From CAYPNP01 sp964412195 (GTDB lineage Bacteria > Acidobacteriota > JAAYUB01): a DNA stretch of 64,000 nucleotides. Below, in pieces: positions 25,394 to 35,464 of the stretch. The translations under genes and the position numbers were made by a program. How positions within the stretch are numbered: the stretch's first letter is position 1; the number at the start of each line of letters is the position of its first letter. A model generated the notes under the pieces. The model was not told the DNA's origin. It did no database searches and saw only the letters and a program-made list of their open reading frames with translations. The stretch covers positions 62,001 through 126,000 of the forward strand of contig CAYPNP010000005.1 of the NCBI GenBank assembly GCA_964412195.1. The letters run 5' to 3'.

Positions 25394-27262
25394 ATGCAAT
25401 TCAGACTATCGACCAGCGCCATCGGACCATGGCTGCTCGCCTGCGGATGCGGACTGGCCCTGTTGCTCGCCGTCTGGGTGAGGTTCCTTCCTGCGGAAAG
25501 GGCGGCGAGCCCGGCTGTGTTCCGGACGGATTCCGCGTTCCATCTCCGCATGTTGTCGTACATGATCAGTGAAGGGAAGCTGCCGGAAGACGATCCGCTC
25601 TTCTGGCGGGAGCCACCCAGAAAACTGTCCAGCATCGGTCCGCCGAACCTGTATATTTTAACCGCGGCGGCATTCCGCTGCGCCTGGATCCCGAATCCCG
25701 GGCCGGACGACTTCGTCCGGCTGTTCTTCTGGTTCAACGCCTTGTGTGGCGCACTCCCTGTGGTGGCTTGCGGCTGGGTGATGTGGGAGGTCTCCGGGGG
25801 GAAGCGGACCGAGACGTTTCTGGGGATGATCCTCTGCGCGGTAGCCTCCCCGATGGTCCTACGGTCTCACGCGGGGATATTCCGGCACGAGACCATCGCG
25901 GTGGGCCTGCTGCTGGTGTTCGCCGGCATCCTGTTCCATGGCCTTCGCTGCGGGAGCCGCCCGTTCTGGAATTGGATGGCCGCCATTTGCCTGTATGTCG
26001 GCATGGGTTTCTGGCGCCTGTTCCCTTTCCTGGCCGCGCTGGTCATGCTGGGGGTCCTGGCCGTCGAGTTTCTATCCGAAGACACCCGCCGCATCCGATC
26101 GATGATCGACCTCTCCGCCCTCGGTTGCCTGGTGGCTATGGCTGCCTATGCCTTTTACCGGACGGATCCGCTTCCAGCGGCCATGTTCTGCCTGCCGGTC
26201 CTGGCCATGCCCTTCCTCCAGCGACTGATCCGGTTCCGGTGGATATCCGCATGGGGAGTGAAGCTCCGCGCCCGGAAGGGGATGCTGCCGGCCGCCTGGA
26301 TCGCGCTCATCATTGCCGGATCCCTGGCTGTTCCCGCGCTCCGTGTCCGCTGGCTGGCGGTTTTCTCCTCCGCTCCTTTGCCTCTGACCGGCGCGACGTT
26401 GTACGGCATGCTGGTGGAGGAGCTGGCGCCGCTTCCGCTCCGCGAGGCTTTTACCGCGGGATTTTTCCTGTACCTGCCCGTCCTCCTGGCCGCCGCCTTT
26501 TTGTTGCGCGGCCGTTGGAAGCCGTCGGGCCCGTACCGTGCCGCCGCCGCCGGGCTGCTGATTTTCATGACTTTGACCGTGTTGTTCCTCCGCTTCGTCT
26601 CCCTGGCATTTCCCTTCCTGATCGTGTGCCTGGTGCCGGCGGTCTCCGGAGCCATCCAAGAGTGGAAAGAAAGACGGCCCCGCCTGTTCGGCCGGGTGAA
26701 TGCCGCCGCCCTCGTCATCCTGCTCCTCGTTCCGGCACTGGGATTCTATGTGCGGGAAGACCTCCGGCTGGCGGAGTATCTGCTGCTCCCGGACCGCGAA
26801 CAACTGGCGGCTTATGAATGGCTGAGGGCGAATGTGCCCGCCGACGAAAACGTCGTTTGCGACTGGTCCCATGGGTACGAAATTCAGACCTATTCCGGAC
26901 GGCGGACCGTGATGGACGGGTACCTGGAAGACCCCCGGAACAGGGCCCGGATCCTGGGGCTGCTGCGCGTGTTGCTGTCGGCCGATGAAGCGGAGTTGAT
27001 CCGGTACATGAGGCAGCACCACGGGAACTACCTGCTGTTGGATCGGGCATACCTGTTCCCGGCCTGCCGCCGGCTCAACCTGCCATGGCAAGACTGGTTT
27101 GAATTCCAGGCGCATGAGCGATATAGCAGGCTCTCCCTGAAGCCGACGCGGGAGCGGAACAATTACCTCAGATGCTTATTCGATCCCACCGGCCTGAGGA
27201 GTTTCCAACTGGTTTTCCATTCGGGGAACTACATCGTGCTTCGCCTAAAGCCAGCGCGTTGA
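25394..27262 (+). CDS. STT3/PglB/AglB-like oligosaccharyltransferase
   Basis: This 622-aa membrane protein has about eleven to twelve transmembrane helices (about 12-475) and a C-terminal soluble domain. The first loop carries FRTDSAFHLRML, matching the D-x-x-Y/F-H-x-R metal-binding pattern of STT3 enzymes (D46). The soluble domain holds WSHGYEIQTYSGRRTVMDG (from W491), which aligns with the WWDYG sequon-binding motif region though altered. This points to transfer of a lipid-linked glycan to asparagine. ATG 25394 was chosen because an upstream start would prepend non-hydrophobic sequence; AGGAAAG lies about 10 bp before it. It is convergent with the pilin gene 155 bp away, whose product contains sequons. 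Confidence 0.72.
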   Translation: MQFRLSTSAIGPWLLACGCGLALLLAVWVRFLPAERAASPAVFRTDSAFHLRMLSYMISEGKLPEDDPLFWREPPRKLSSIGPPNLYILTAAAFRCAWIPNPGPDDFVRLFFWFNALCGALPVVACGWVMWEVSGGKRTETFLGMILCAVASPMVLRSHAGIFRHETIAVGLLLVFAGILFHGLRCGSRPFWNWMAAICLYVGMGFWRLFPFLAALVMLGVLAVEFLSEDTRRIRSMIDLSALGCLVAMAAYAFYRTDPLPAAMFCLPVLAMPFLQRLIRFRWISAWGVKLRARKGMLPAAWIALIIAGSLAVPALRVRWLAVFSSAPLPLTGATLYGMLVEELAPLPLREAFTAGFFLYLPVLLAAAFLLRGRWKPSGPYRAAAAGLLIFMTLTVLFLRFVSLAFPFLIVCLVPAVSGAIQEWKERRPRLFGRVNAAALVILLLVPALGFYVREDLRLAEYLLLPDREQLAAYEWLRANVPADENVVCDWSHGYEIQTYSGRRTVMDGYLEDPRNRARILGLLRVLLSADEAELIRYMRQHHGNYLLLDRAYLFPACRRLNLPWQDWFEFQAHERYSRLSLKPTRERNNYLRCLFDPTGLRSFQLVFHSGNYIVLRLKPAR

Positions 27263-27365
27263 TCCCGCCATTTCCCCTGGAATGACGGGAACTCGCTGGG
27301 TTTCCCCGTTGTTTCTTCCCGCTGGCCGTTTGGGTCCGATGGCCCGACCCTCTGCTCTCGGGGAC

Positions 27366-27399
27366 AAAAAAAAAGGCGAACCGTAAAGGTTCGCCTTTT
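27366..27399 (-). terminator. Rho-independent terminator after pilA
   Basis: On the minus strand AAAAGGCGAACC pairs with GGTTCGCCTTTT (27388-27399 with 27371-27382) around a TTTAC loop, continuing directly into a run of T residues (27374-27366). It lies 19 bp after the pilA stop. Confidence 0.93.
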
Positions 27400-27417
27400 C
27401 CAGTCTGAAAGTGATTT

Positions 27418-27813
27418 CTAGTTGACCGGGGAGCCGTTCTGGAAGTGGACAACCATGGAATGGTTGATGTAGAAGTTCGGGTTGGCGGTGTCATCCGCGA
27501 TACCGGTCACCGTGAAGAAGGTGGTCGTGGCCGTACCATTGAAAGTATAGCCATCGAACGCCCCGGTGCCGCCACTGAACCGGGCATCCAGGAAGCCCTG
27601 GGTGGCCAGGTTGGCCAGAGTGCCGTAGGCGCGGTTGGTCGCCTTCGAGGAATACGCCACTTCGGCCGACGCGATGTTGCGCAGGCTGGCCTGGGCGGCG
27701 GTCGCCTGGGCGGCTCTCTTGGACTCCAAGAGGCTGGGCACCGCGATGATCACGATGATGCCGATGATCACGATGACGATCAGCAACTCGATCAACGAAA
27801 AGCCTTTGTTCAT
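27418..27813 (-). CDS. pilA: Type IV major pilin
   Basis: This 131-aa prepilin has a four-residue leader (MNKG) cleaved before F5, and glutamate 9 (position 5 of the mature protein). The hydrophobic spine is FSLIELLIVIVIIGIIVII. It is short, with a Gly/Ala/Thr-rich globular head and no C-terminal cysteine pair. Three N-X-S/T sequons are present: N92-G-T, N117-H-S and N126-G-S. The ATG is fixed by AGGAGG 7 bp upstream and the class III prepilin leader. It has its own promoters and terminator, so it is a separate, probably strongly transcribed unit, separated from pilR by a glycosyltransferase-like gene. Processing would need PilD, which is not in the window. Confidence 0.95.
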   Translation of the reverse strand: MNKGFSLIELLIVIVIIGIIVIIAVPSLLESKRAAQATAAQASLRNIASAEVAYSSKATNRAYGTLANLATQGFLDARFSGGTGAFDGYTFNGTATTTFFTVTGIADDTANPNFYINHSMVVHFQNGSPVN

Positions 27814-27853
27814 ACGATCCTCCTTTAAGGATTTAAAATGCCGGCAGAATAGA

Positions 27854-27870
27854 TGCAAACAAGATGCCAG
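27854..27870 (-). promoter_or_regulatory. Sigma-54 (RpoN) promoter of pilA
   Basis: Minus-strand CTGGCATCTTGTTTGCA matches the YTGGCAC-N5-TTGCW consensus at the GG (-24) and GC (-12) pairs with the correct 10-bp spacing. Transcription would begin about 30 bp before the pilA ATG. pilA is RpoN/PilR-controlled in several bacteria, and the RpoN-activating PilR is encoded about 2 kb away. Confidence 0.88.
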
Positions 27871-27927
27871 AAAAGTCCCGCCCTGGAGCTTGAAAAAGAC
27901 ATGGAAACACAGGGGAAACACGTCCTA

Positions 27928-27956
27928 TTCATACACCCGCTCTCAAAAAATGTCAA
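27928..27956 (-). promoter_or_regulatory. Possible second, sigma-70-type pilA promoter
   Basis: Minus-strand TTGACA (27956-27951) and TATGAA (27933-27928) are 17 bp apart, about 60 bp upstream of the sigma-54 site. It could give basal transcription, or the string may instead be part of the PilR binding region. Confidence 0.45.
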
Positions 27957-27978
27957 CCGGGATGACAAAATATGGTAA

Positions 27979-29883
27979 TCAGCGGAAGGATTGTGCAGAA
28001 CCGTCAAGTTCGTACACCGCAAATCCGTTGGCCTGGAACAGCAGACGGTTCGATTGGAAAAAAGCCACTGCCAGGGGAAACTTGTCCGGTTTGTCGATAT
28101 AGAGCAGAGGATCAAACAGGAGGTCGGTGCGCACGAGGAGGTGGGTGGTTCCCGTCGCTCTGAATTTCAGGGCGAGCTCCTGCGGGCGGTGGCAGGATTC
28201 CAGCCATTGGTGGAACGTGTAATCTTCGATCACGTAATCGGCCCGGTAATCCCGCTGCAAGTAGAAATTCTCGTTCCCCGTCAGCATCACCCAGATTTTC
28301 GCGTCTCTCGGGAGCCGTTCATTGATGAACTTCTGGCAGGAGTAAACCGGCAGCGCGCCAGTCAGGTAAGCCTCCCGGTCGATCCAGCCGGTGAGGTCTC
28401 GGGTAACCGGCCATCTGGACCGGACCGCCGGGCCGAGCACAGCCAGATTGAAGGCGAGAACCCCCGTCAGGAGAGCGCCGGCCAGGATCTGCCGAAGGCG
28501 CGTCGGCGGTCTGTCGAAACAGGAGTCCAGGAACAGGAGCAGGACGACCGGAACGATGGGCAGCAGGAACCGGGCCTGGCGCAGTGAATAACTCCAGGCC
28601 AGGCTATAGGCCAGGACCAGAGCGAGAAGGAAAAATCGCGATGGGGCCGGCCTTCCGGCCAGAAAAAACGCCGCGGCCCCGAGCAGGAGGAATGGGCCGA
28701 TCACCCCGTCGAACAGCTCCGGCTGCTCCAGGACCGGATTGAACGCCACGGCCGGGAGATTGACGACGCGAAGCGCCGGCGGTACGGTTTGGTTCCCATA
28801 TTGGCGGAGAAGCCCGTTGACGAGGGCGATCTCGTGCGCCGTGCTCCAGGAACCGCTCCTCGTGGGAATGATCTCGGTGAAGAAGGGGAAGACCGGATTC
28901 CCGGTGGCGACCAGGTTCCGGATGAAATAGGGGGCCGACGTGATCGTTGCGGAGATCAGAAAGAGGAGGCAGGCTTTGATCAGGTCCCGCCAGGAGAGCT
29001 TGTAGATCAGGACGGTAAGCAGGATGCCCAGCGTAACAATTGCCAGGAAATAGAATCCGGGGTACTTGATGGACAGATAGAAACCGCCGATGAGCGCCGC
29101 CAGCGCCAGGGAGGCCCGATCGCGATGCTTGAAGTAAAGGAAGCAACCCGCGGCGAGGAGGCAGCTGAAATAGGCCCAGGCGACATCGATGTACGCCCAG
29201 GTCGCATCAAGGTAAAAGGTCGGGACGGTGACCATGGCGGCGATCCCCAGGAGGAGCGCCGGAGGCCAGTTATTTCTTGCGGAGCAACCGAACGTCTCCA
29301 CGACGGCGAACACGGTCAGGAGCAGGAAACCGAAGTGGGCGAACTGCGCGGCCGTTGCCGGGAAGATCCCCAGGGAGAAGAGGTACAGCATCTCGATGCC
29401 CATGGGGAAGTAACCGTACGTATTGGTGGACAAGGTGAAGCCGTGATGCAACAGGATCTGGCGGGGCACTTCCAGGTGATAGACGAGGCCGTCCCGCGCG
29501 ACGGGGGGCAGCACCAGCAAGGGCAGGGCGGCCACCGCGATCATGCCCAGGACGCAGATCGTCGTCGCCGAATTCCACGGGCTGCCGGAGTCCCGGCGGA
29601 ACTCCCGGACCAACCGGAGACACCTGGAGATGCCCGATACGAACAAGAAAGTCCCGAGTGCCCACAGCACGGGAACAGTCATCCATCGCAGCGTAGTGAA
29701 GTACAGGAGCAGGGTGGAAAACAGGACGATGCCGGTGCCGATCGAGAATGAATGGCGGATGGCCCGGCTGGGCGCGAGATCGATCCGGAGGGCATGGCGG
29801 ATGAAGAGCTCGCCCCATTCCATCAGGCCGAGCACCATCACCGTATATAGGATCCACCCCCCGATTCCGAAAAGTAACGTCAT
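27979..29883 (-). CDS. Polytopic GT-C-like membrane protein
   Basis: This 634-aa protein has about twelve to thirteen transmembrane helices and a C-terminal soluble part (about 505-634). The first large loop (VARDGLVYHLEVPRQILLHH, about 128-147) has the acidic/aromatic pattern of GT-C glycosyltransferases. The family is not pinned down; it resembles the ArnT/GT39 class only in topology. It sits between pilR and pilA on the pil strand, 18 bp after the pilR stop, and so probably shares the pilSR transcript. This suggests a pilin- or pilus-directed glycosylation role. Confidence 0.78.
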   Translation of the reverse strand: MTLLFGIGGWILYTVMVLGLMEWGELFIRHALRIDLAPSRAIRHSFSIGTGIVLFSTLLLYFTTLRWMTVPVLWALGTFLFVSGISRCLRLVREFRRDSGSPWNSATTICVLGMIAVAALPLLVLPPVARDGLVYHLEVPRQILLHHGFTLSTNTYGYFPMGIEMLYLFSLGIFPATAAQFAHFGFLLLTVFAVVETFGCSARNNWPPALLLGIAAMVTVPTFYLDATWAYIDVAWAYFSCLLAAGCFLYFKHRDRASLALAALIGGFYLSIKYPGFYFLAIVTLGILLTVLIYKLSWRDLIKACLLFLISATITSAPYFIRNLVATGNPVFPFFTEIIPTRSGSWSTAHEIALVNGLLRQYGNQTVPPALRVVNLPAVAFNPVLEQPELFDGVIGPFLLLGAAAFFLAGRPAPSRFFLLALVLAYSLAWSYSLRQARFLLPIVPVVLLLFLDSCFDRPPTRLRQILAGALLTGVLAFNLAVLGPAVRSRWPVTRDLTGWIDREAYLTGALPVYSCQKFINERLPRDAKIWVMLTGNENFYLQRDYRADYVIEDYTFHQWLESCHRPQELALKFRATGTTHLLVRTDLLFDPLLYIDKPDKFPLAVAFFQSNRLLFQANGFAVYELDGSAQSFR

Positions 29884-29901
29884 ACGGCTGGCGCCTCCGA
29901 A

Positions 29902-31268
<1,367 letters not shown>

Positions 31269-31272
<4 letters not shown>

Positions 31273-32909
31273 GGCGCCACCTTTCCTTCAAATTCGTTCC
31301 GCTGCTTGGGAAACTGGATCTGGATGGATGTCCCTTTCCCGACGGAGCTTTGGACCTCGATTTTTCCGCCATGGTCGTTCACGATCCGGTAGGAGATTGC
31401 CATTCCCAGCCCCAGGCCCTTGGGGAAATTGCTGCGGAACGGTTCGAACAACTGCTGCATTTCCTCGCCTTTCATCCCGTGGCCGGTGTCTGAAAAACCG
31501 ATCATATAGTGCCGGCCGTTGTCCTGGCAATGGATCCTCAACTCCCCGCCGGTCGGCATCGCCTTGACGGCATTGGTGCACAGGTTCCAGAACACCTGCT
31601 TGATCTGGTCCGGGTCTCCGCGGAAGGCCATCGACTCGACTTCCGAGGTCAGTATGATTTCCTGGTTGTCCTTCACTTCGGGGCTGTTCTTGAAGAGGAG
31701 CAGGGTTTCCTGGAGCAGGGCATACAGGTCGAAATCGCGCGGAGAGAATTTCCGGGTGCTGGCGAACTGCAGGAAATCCGAGATGATGCGGTCCAGGCGG
31801 TGCGATTCCCGGAGGATGATCTCCATGAGATGATTCTGCGAAGGATTGAGCTCCAATTGCTTTTTCAGGACCTGGATGGAGCCCACCATGGAGGCCAGCG
31901 GATTCCGGATCTCGTGGGCGATCGCTGCGGACAGGTTCCCGATGGCCGCCATTTTTCGCTGCAGCTCGATTTCGTTTTCCATTCGCTTGATCTCGGTGAG
32001 GTCCTGGAAGATGATAATGTACCCGACTTCCATAGATCCGCGGATGATGAGGGGGGAAATCGACAGGCCCATGTAGACGGGAGGCGCGGTCCCGGAGCGC
32101 AGCCACTTCTCCAGGCGGACCGGCTTGTAGTCCTCGCTGGAGGCCTGGATCTGGGTTCGTTCCGACGGCGAGAGCTGGAACAGGTCCAGGGCGCTGTGGT
32201 TCAGGGCGAGCTCCGCCTTCGTGCTCAGGAGGTTGATCCCCGTCTGGTTGATCTTGACGATGGTGAAGTACTTGTCCGTGGTCAGCAGGCCGCTGCGGAG
32301 GCTGGCCAGGACCGACTCGTTGTACTCCTTCAGGTCCTGGATGCTGTCGGACTGCTGGGCCATCTTCAGCCGGGTCACCCGCAAGCGGTCGACCAGGAAT
32401 CCCGTCAGGAGTCCCACGAGGAGGAACCCGAGAAGGTTCACCTCGACGGCGATGATGAACGACTTTACGGTCTCGAGGACGTTGTCGGCCTTGGCGAAGA
32501 TGAAAAAATAGGTGAATTTGATGGCCAGGAAGCTGAAGCAAATGGCGGCGGAGACGACGAGGATCCCCCCGAAGGACAAGAACAGGCTGGAGTACATGAT
32601 GATGAAAAGATACAGCAGATAGAACGGATTCTCCGACCCGCCGGTGGAGAACACGATGAAATTGACCAGCAGGAAATCCGAGAACAGGTGGATGACGATG
32701 ATCATCTGATGGAATGACGGGGGCAGTTTGTTCAGGGCAACGAAGAGGATGTTGACCAGGAGCGCGATGATGAGGACGTAGTAAAACGTGGTGGCCAGCC
32801 GGTGCTGCGGGCCGAAGAAATTGGTGAGGTAGATGGTCAGCACGATGATCGCGGTGAGGATGCACCTTCCCCCGATCACCAGGGCGATTTTTCGCTTGAA
32901 TTCATCCAT
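31269..32909 (-). CDS. pilS: Membrane sensor histidine kinase
   Basis: This 546-aa protein has six transmembrane helices in the first 185 residues, as in PilS. A PAS-like domain follows (about 190-310), then a HisKA dimerisation domain with phospho-acceptor H332 (AIAHEIRNPLASM). The HATPase domain has N (FWNLCTNAVKAM), G1 (DTGHGMKG) and G2 (GLGLGMAISYRIV) boxes. PilS senses pilin in the membrane in studied systems and controls PilR. The gene is separated from pilC by a strong terminator, so pilSR may be expressed from its own signal or by readthrough. Confidence 0.93.
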
Positions 32910-32918
32910 TTCCGCAAC

Positions 32919-32952
32919 AAAAAACCCTGGAGGGAAGAGCCTCCAGGGTTTT
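32919..32952 (-). terminator. Rho-independent terminator between pilC and pilS
   Basis: On the minus strand CCCTGGAGG (32948-32940) pairs with CCTCCAGGG (32933-32925) around CTCTTC and is flanked by A and T runs (TTTTTT from 32924). It lies 20 bp after the pilC stop and 10 bp before the pilS start, dividing the pil run into pilBTC and pilSR. Confidence 0.92.
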
Positions 32953-32972
32953 CCTCTTACTCAGGCAGCTTC

Positions 32973-34187
32973 TTAATGCCCACCGGCGAGTTTGCCGATC
33001 AGGGTGAACATGGGCAGGTACATGGATACCACGATCGTGCCGATGGTGACGCCCAGGAAAACGAGCAGCAGGGGTTCCATTAGACTCATGAGGTTGGCCA
33101 CCGAGCGGTCGACTTCGTCTTCGTAGAATGTGGCGACCCGGTCCATCATGGAGTCCAGCTCGCCGGTCTGCTCGCCCACGTTGACCATCTGGATGACCAT
33201 GGTGGGGAACTTGCCGCTTTCCTCCATCGGGGTGGTGATATTCTTGCCGGCTTCCACTTCCTTCTGGATTTTTTTAATCGTTTCTTCGTAGACCACGTTT
33301 CCGGCGGCCCGCGAGGTGATGTCCAGGCCCTCGAGGATCGGGATGCCGCTGGAGATCAAGGTGCTCAGCGTCTTGGTGAAGCGGGCGATCGCGATTTTCT
33401 GCAGGAGGACGCCGATGATCGGGATCTTCAGCAGCATCTGGTCGATGAATTTCCGGCCGGGAGGGGTGTCGTACCACTTCTTGAGCGCGTACGCGATGAT
33501 GCCGATCAGGATGATGATCAAAATGGCGAAACGCGCGATGAAGTGGGAAGCGTCGATGACGATGCGGGTCAGCAGGGGCAGCTCGGCCCCGAGGCCTTCG
33601 AACAGGGAGGCGAAGGTGGGGATCACCAGCCAGAGAAGGAGGAACACCGCAATGAGGGCGACGCTGATGACCACGGCCGGGTAAATCAGCGCGGACTTGA
33701 TGGAGCTCTTCAGCTTGACGATCTTTTCCATGTAGGCCGAGAGGCGCTTCAGGATGGTGTCCAGGATACCGCCCGTCTCCCCGGCCTGGACCATGTTCAC
33801 GTACAGCGAGTCGAACACCTTGGGGTGCTTGGCCATGGAATCCGAGAGGGACATGCCGCTTTCCACGTCCCGCTGGATCTGATAGAGGATCTGCTGGAAG
33901 CTGGCCTTCTCCTGCTGCATGCCGAGGATCCGGAGGCACTGCACCAGCGGCAGGCCGGAGTCGATCATGACCGCGAACTGCCGAGTGAACATCGCGATGT
34001 CTCTGTCGGAAACCTTCTTCTTGATGGTGGGTAGAGTAATTTCCTTGCCCTTTTCCTTGATGCTGAGAGGATTCACCTGCTCGTTCCGGAGCATGGTCAT
34101 GAGCGCCTGTTTGCTGTGCGCGAAGCGTTCTCCGGAAACGATGGCGTTGGTGACCAGATGCTTTCCTCGATAGACAAATGTAGGCAT
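32973..34187 (-). CDS. pilC: Type IV pilus inner-membrane platform protein
   Basis: This 404-aa protein has two T2SSF domains (about 70-195 and 275-395), each ending at hydrophobic segments, for about three transmembrane helices in total. Characteristic signatures are FTRQFAVMIDSGLPLVQCL, MVQAGETGGILDTIL and MVNVGEQTGELDSMM. It links the PilB/PilT motors to the growing pilus. It lies 25 bp downstream of pilT and is closed by the terminator at 32919-32952. Confidence 0.96.
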   Translation of the reverse strand: MPTFVYRGKHLVTNAIVSGERFAHSKQALMTMLRNEQVNPLSIKEKGKEITLPTIKKKVSDRDIAMFTRQFAVMIDSGLPLVQCLRILGMQQEKASFQQILYQIQRDVESGMSLSDSMAKHPKVFDSLYVNMVQAGETGGILDTILKRLSAYMEKIVKLKSSIKSALIYPAVVISVALIAVFLLLWLVIPTFASLFEGLGAELPLLTRIVIDASHFIARFAILIIILIGIIAYALKKWYDTPPGRKFIDQMLLKIPIIGVLLQKIAIARFTKTLSTLISSGIPILEGLDITSRAAGNVVYEETIKKIQKEVEAGKNITTPMEESGKFPTMVIQMVNVGEQTGELDSMMDRVATFYEDEVDRSVANLMSLMEPLLLVFLGVTIGTIVVSMYLPMFTLIGKLAGGH

Positions 34188-34212
34188 AGATTACTCCCTC
34201 AACGTTGCATTC

Positions 34213-35358
34213 TCAGACATTCCGGCCCATCGGAGGCTGGGGCCTGGGCTTCCCTAACGGAGTGGCGGCCGAGGACTGCACCACGCCGACGCCCCGCTTG
34301 ATCAGATCTTCGAGTTCCACCGGATTGGGCGATTTCGTCATGGCCATTTCCAGCGAAATCTGCTTGTTCAGGTACAAGGTGGCCAGGGACTGGTTGAAGG
34401 TCTGCATGCCGTGCTTTTCCTGGCCGGTCTGCATGGAGGAATAGATCTGGTGGATCTTGTCCTCGCGGACCAGGTTGCGGATGGCCGAGTTGGGGATCAT
34501 GATTTCCATGGCCATGACCCGGCCGACACCGCCGAGCTTCGGCAAGAGGGTCTGGCACATGACGCCTTCCAGCACCATGGACAGCTGGGTGCGGATCTGC
34601 TGCTGCTGGTGTGCGGGGAAGACGTCGATGATGCGGTTGATCGTGCTGATGGCCGTGTTGGTGTGGAGGGTGGCCAGCGTCAGGTGGCCCGTCTCGGCAA
34701 CCCGGAGGGCCGCCTCGATGGTTTCGAGGTCGCGCATCTCGCCGATGAGCACGACGTCCGGGTCCTGGCGCAGGATGACCCGGAGGGCGTTGTTGAATGA
34801 ATGGGTGTCGCTATGGACCTCCCGCTGGTTCACGATGCAGTTGCGGTGGGGGTGGAGGAATTCGATCGGGTCCTCGAGCGTCACGATGTGCTCGTGCCGG
34901 TCCCGGTTGATCTTGTCGATCATCGTGGCCAGCGTGGTGGATTTGCCGCTGCCCGTCGGGCCGGTGACCAGAATCAGGCCGCGGGGCTTCTCGCACAGGG
35001 TGACGACGATGGGGGGCAAGCCGAGCGCCTCGAAACTTTTGATCTCGAAGGGGATCAGACGAAAGACAGCCGCGATCGCACCCCGCTGGTAGAAGATGTT
35101 GCCGCGGAACCGGGACACGTCCTTGACGCCGAAGGAGAAGTCGAGCTCCAGGTTCTCCTCCAGCCGGTGTTTCTGCGCGTCGGTGAGGACGCTGTAGGCC
35201 AGCCGCTTCGTTTCCGCGGCCGACTGGGGCGGGAGGTCCAGGGGGCGCAACCGGCCGTCAATGCGGACCTGCGGCGGGGAGCCGGTCGTCAGGTGCAGGT
35301 CCGAACCGCCCAGTTCCTTCAATTTCCTAAGAAGCTCGGGTAACGAAACCATCTGCAT
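34213..35358 (-). CDS. pilT: Type IV pilus retraction ATPase
   Basis: This 381-aa hexameric secretion ATPase of the PilT branch has Walker A GPTGSGKSTTLA, Asp box VTLEDPIEFLH, Walker B LIGEMRDLETIEAAL and His box LATLHTNTAI. It lacks the tetra-cysteine module of PilB and is shorter, which supports PilT. It powers pilus retraction and twitching. It has its own candidate promoter in the 106-bp gap after pilB. Confidence 0.95.
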   Translation of the reverse strand: MQMVSLPELLRKLKELGGSDLHLTTGSPPQVRIDGRLRPLDLPPQSAAETKRLAYSVLTDAQKHRLEENLELDFSFGVKDVSRFRGNIFYQRGAIAAVFRLIPFEIKSFEALGLPPIVVTLCEKPRGLILVTGPTGSGKSTTLATMIDKINRDRHEHIVTLEDPIEFLHPHRNCIVNQREVHSDTHSFNNALRVILRQDPDVVLIGEMRDLETIEAALRVAETGHLTLATLHTNTAISTINRIIDVFPAHQQQQIRTQLSMVLEGVMCQTLLPKLGGVGRVMAMEIMIPNSAIRNLVREDKIHQIYSSMQTGQEKHGMQTFNQSLATLYLNKQISLEMAMTKSPNPVELEDLIKRGVGVVQSSAATPLGKPRPQPPMGRNV

Positions 35359-35396
35359 CCCTCGCTCAATAATAAAGTCTGTGGAAAGTCAGTGTG

Positions 35397-35427
35397 ATTA
35401 TAGCATTAAGTGCCACAAATGCGACAA
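35397..35427 (-). promoter_or_regulatory. Possible pilT promoter
   Basis: A perfect minus-strand TATAAT (35402-35397) lies 39 bp before the pilT start, with TTGTCG (35427-35422) 19 bp upstream of it. The long spacing makes the -35 weak. It would let pilTC be expressed apart from pilB. Confidence 0.5.
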
Positions 35428-35464
35428 GTTTTCAAAAAGTGAGGAGAATCTATGTGAACCGGTC

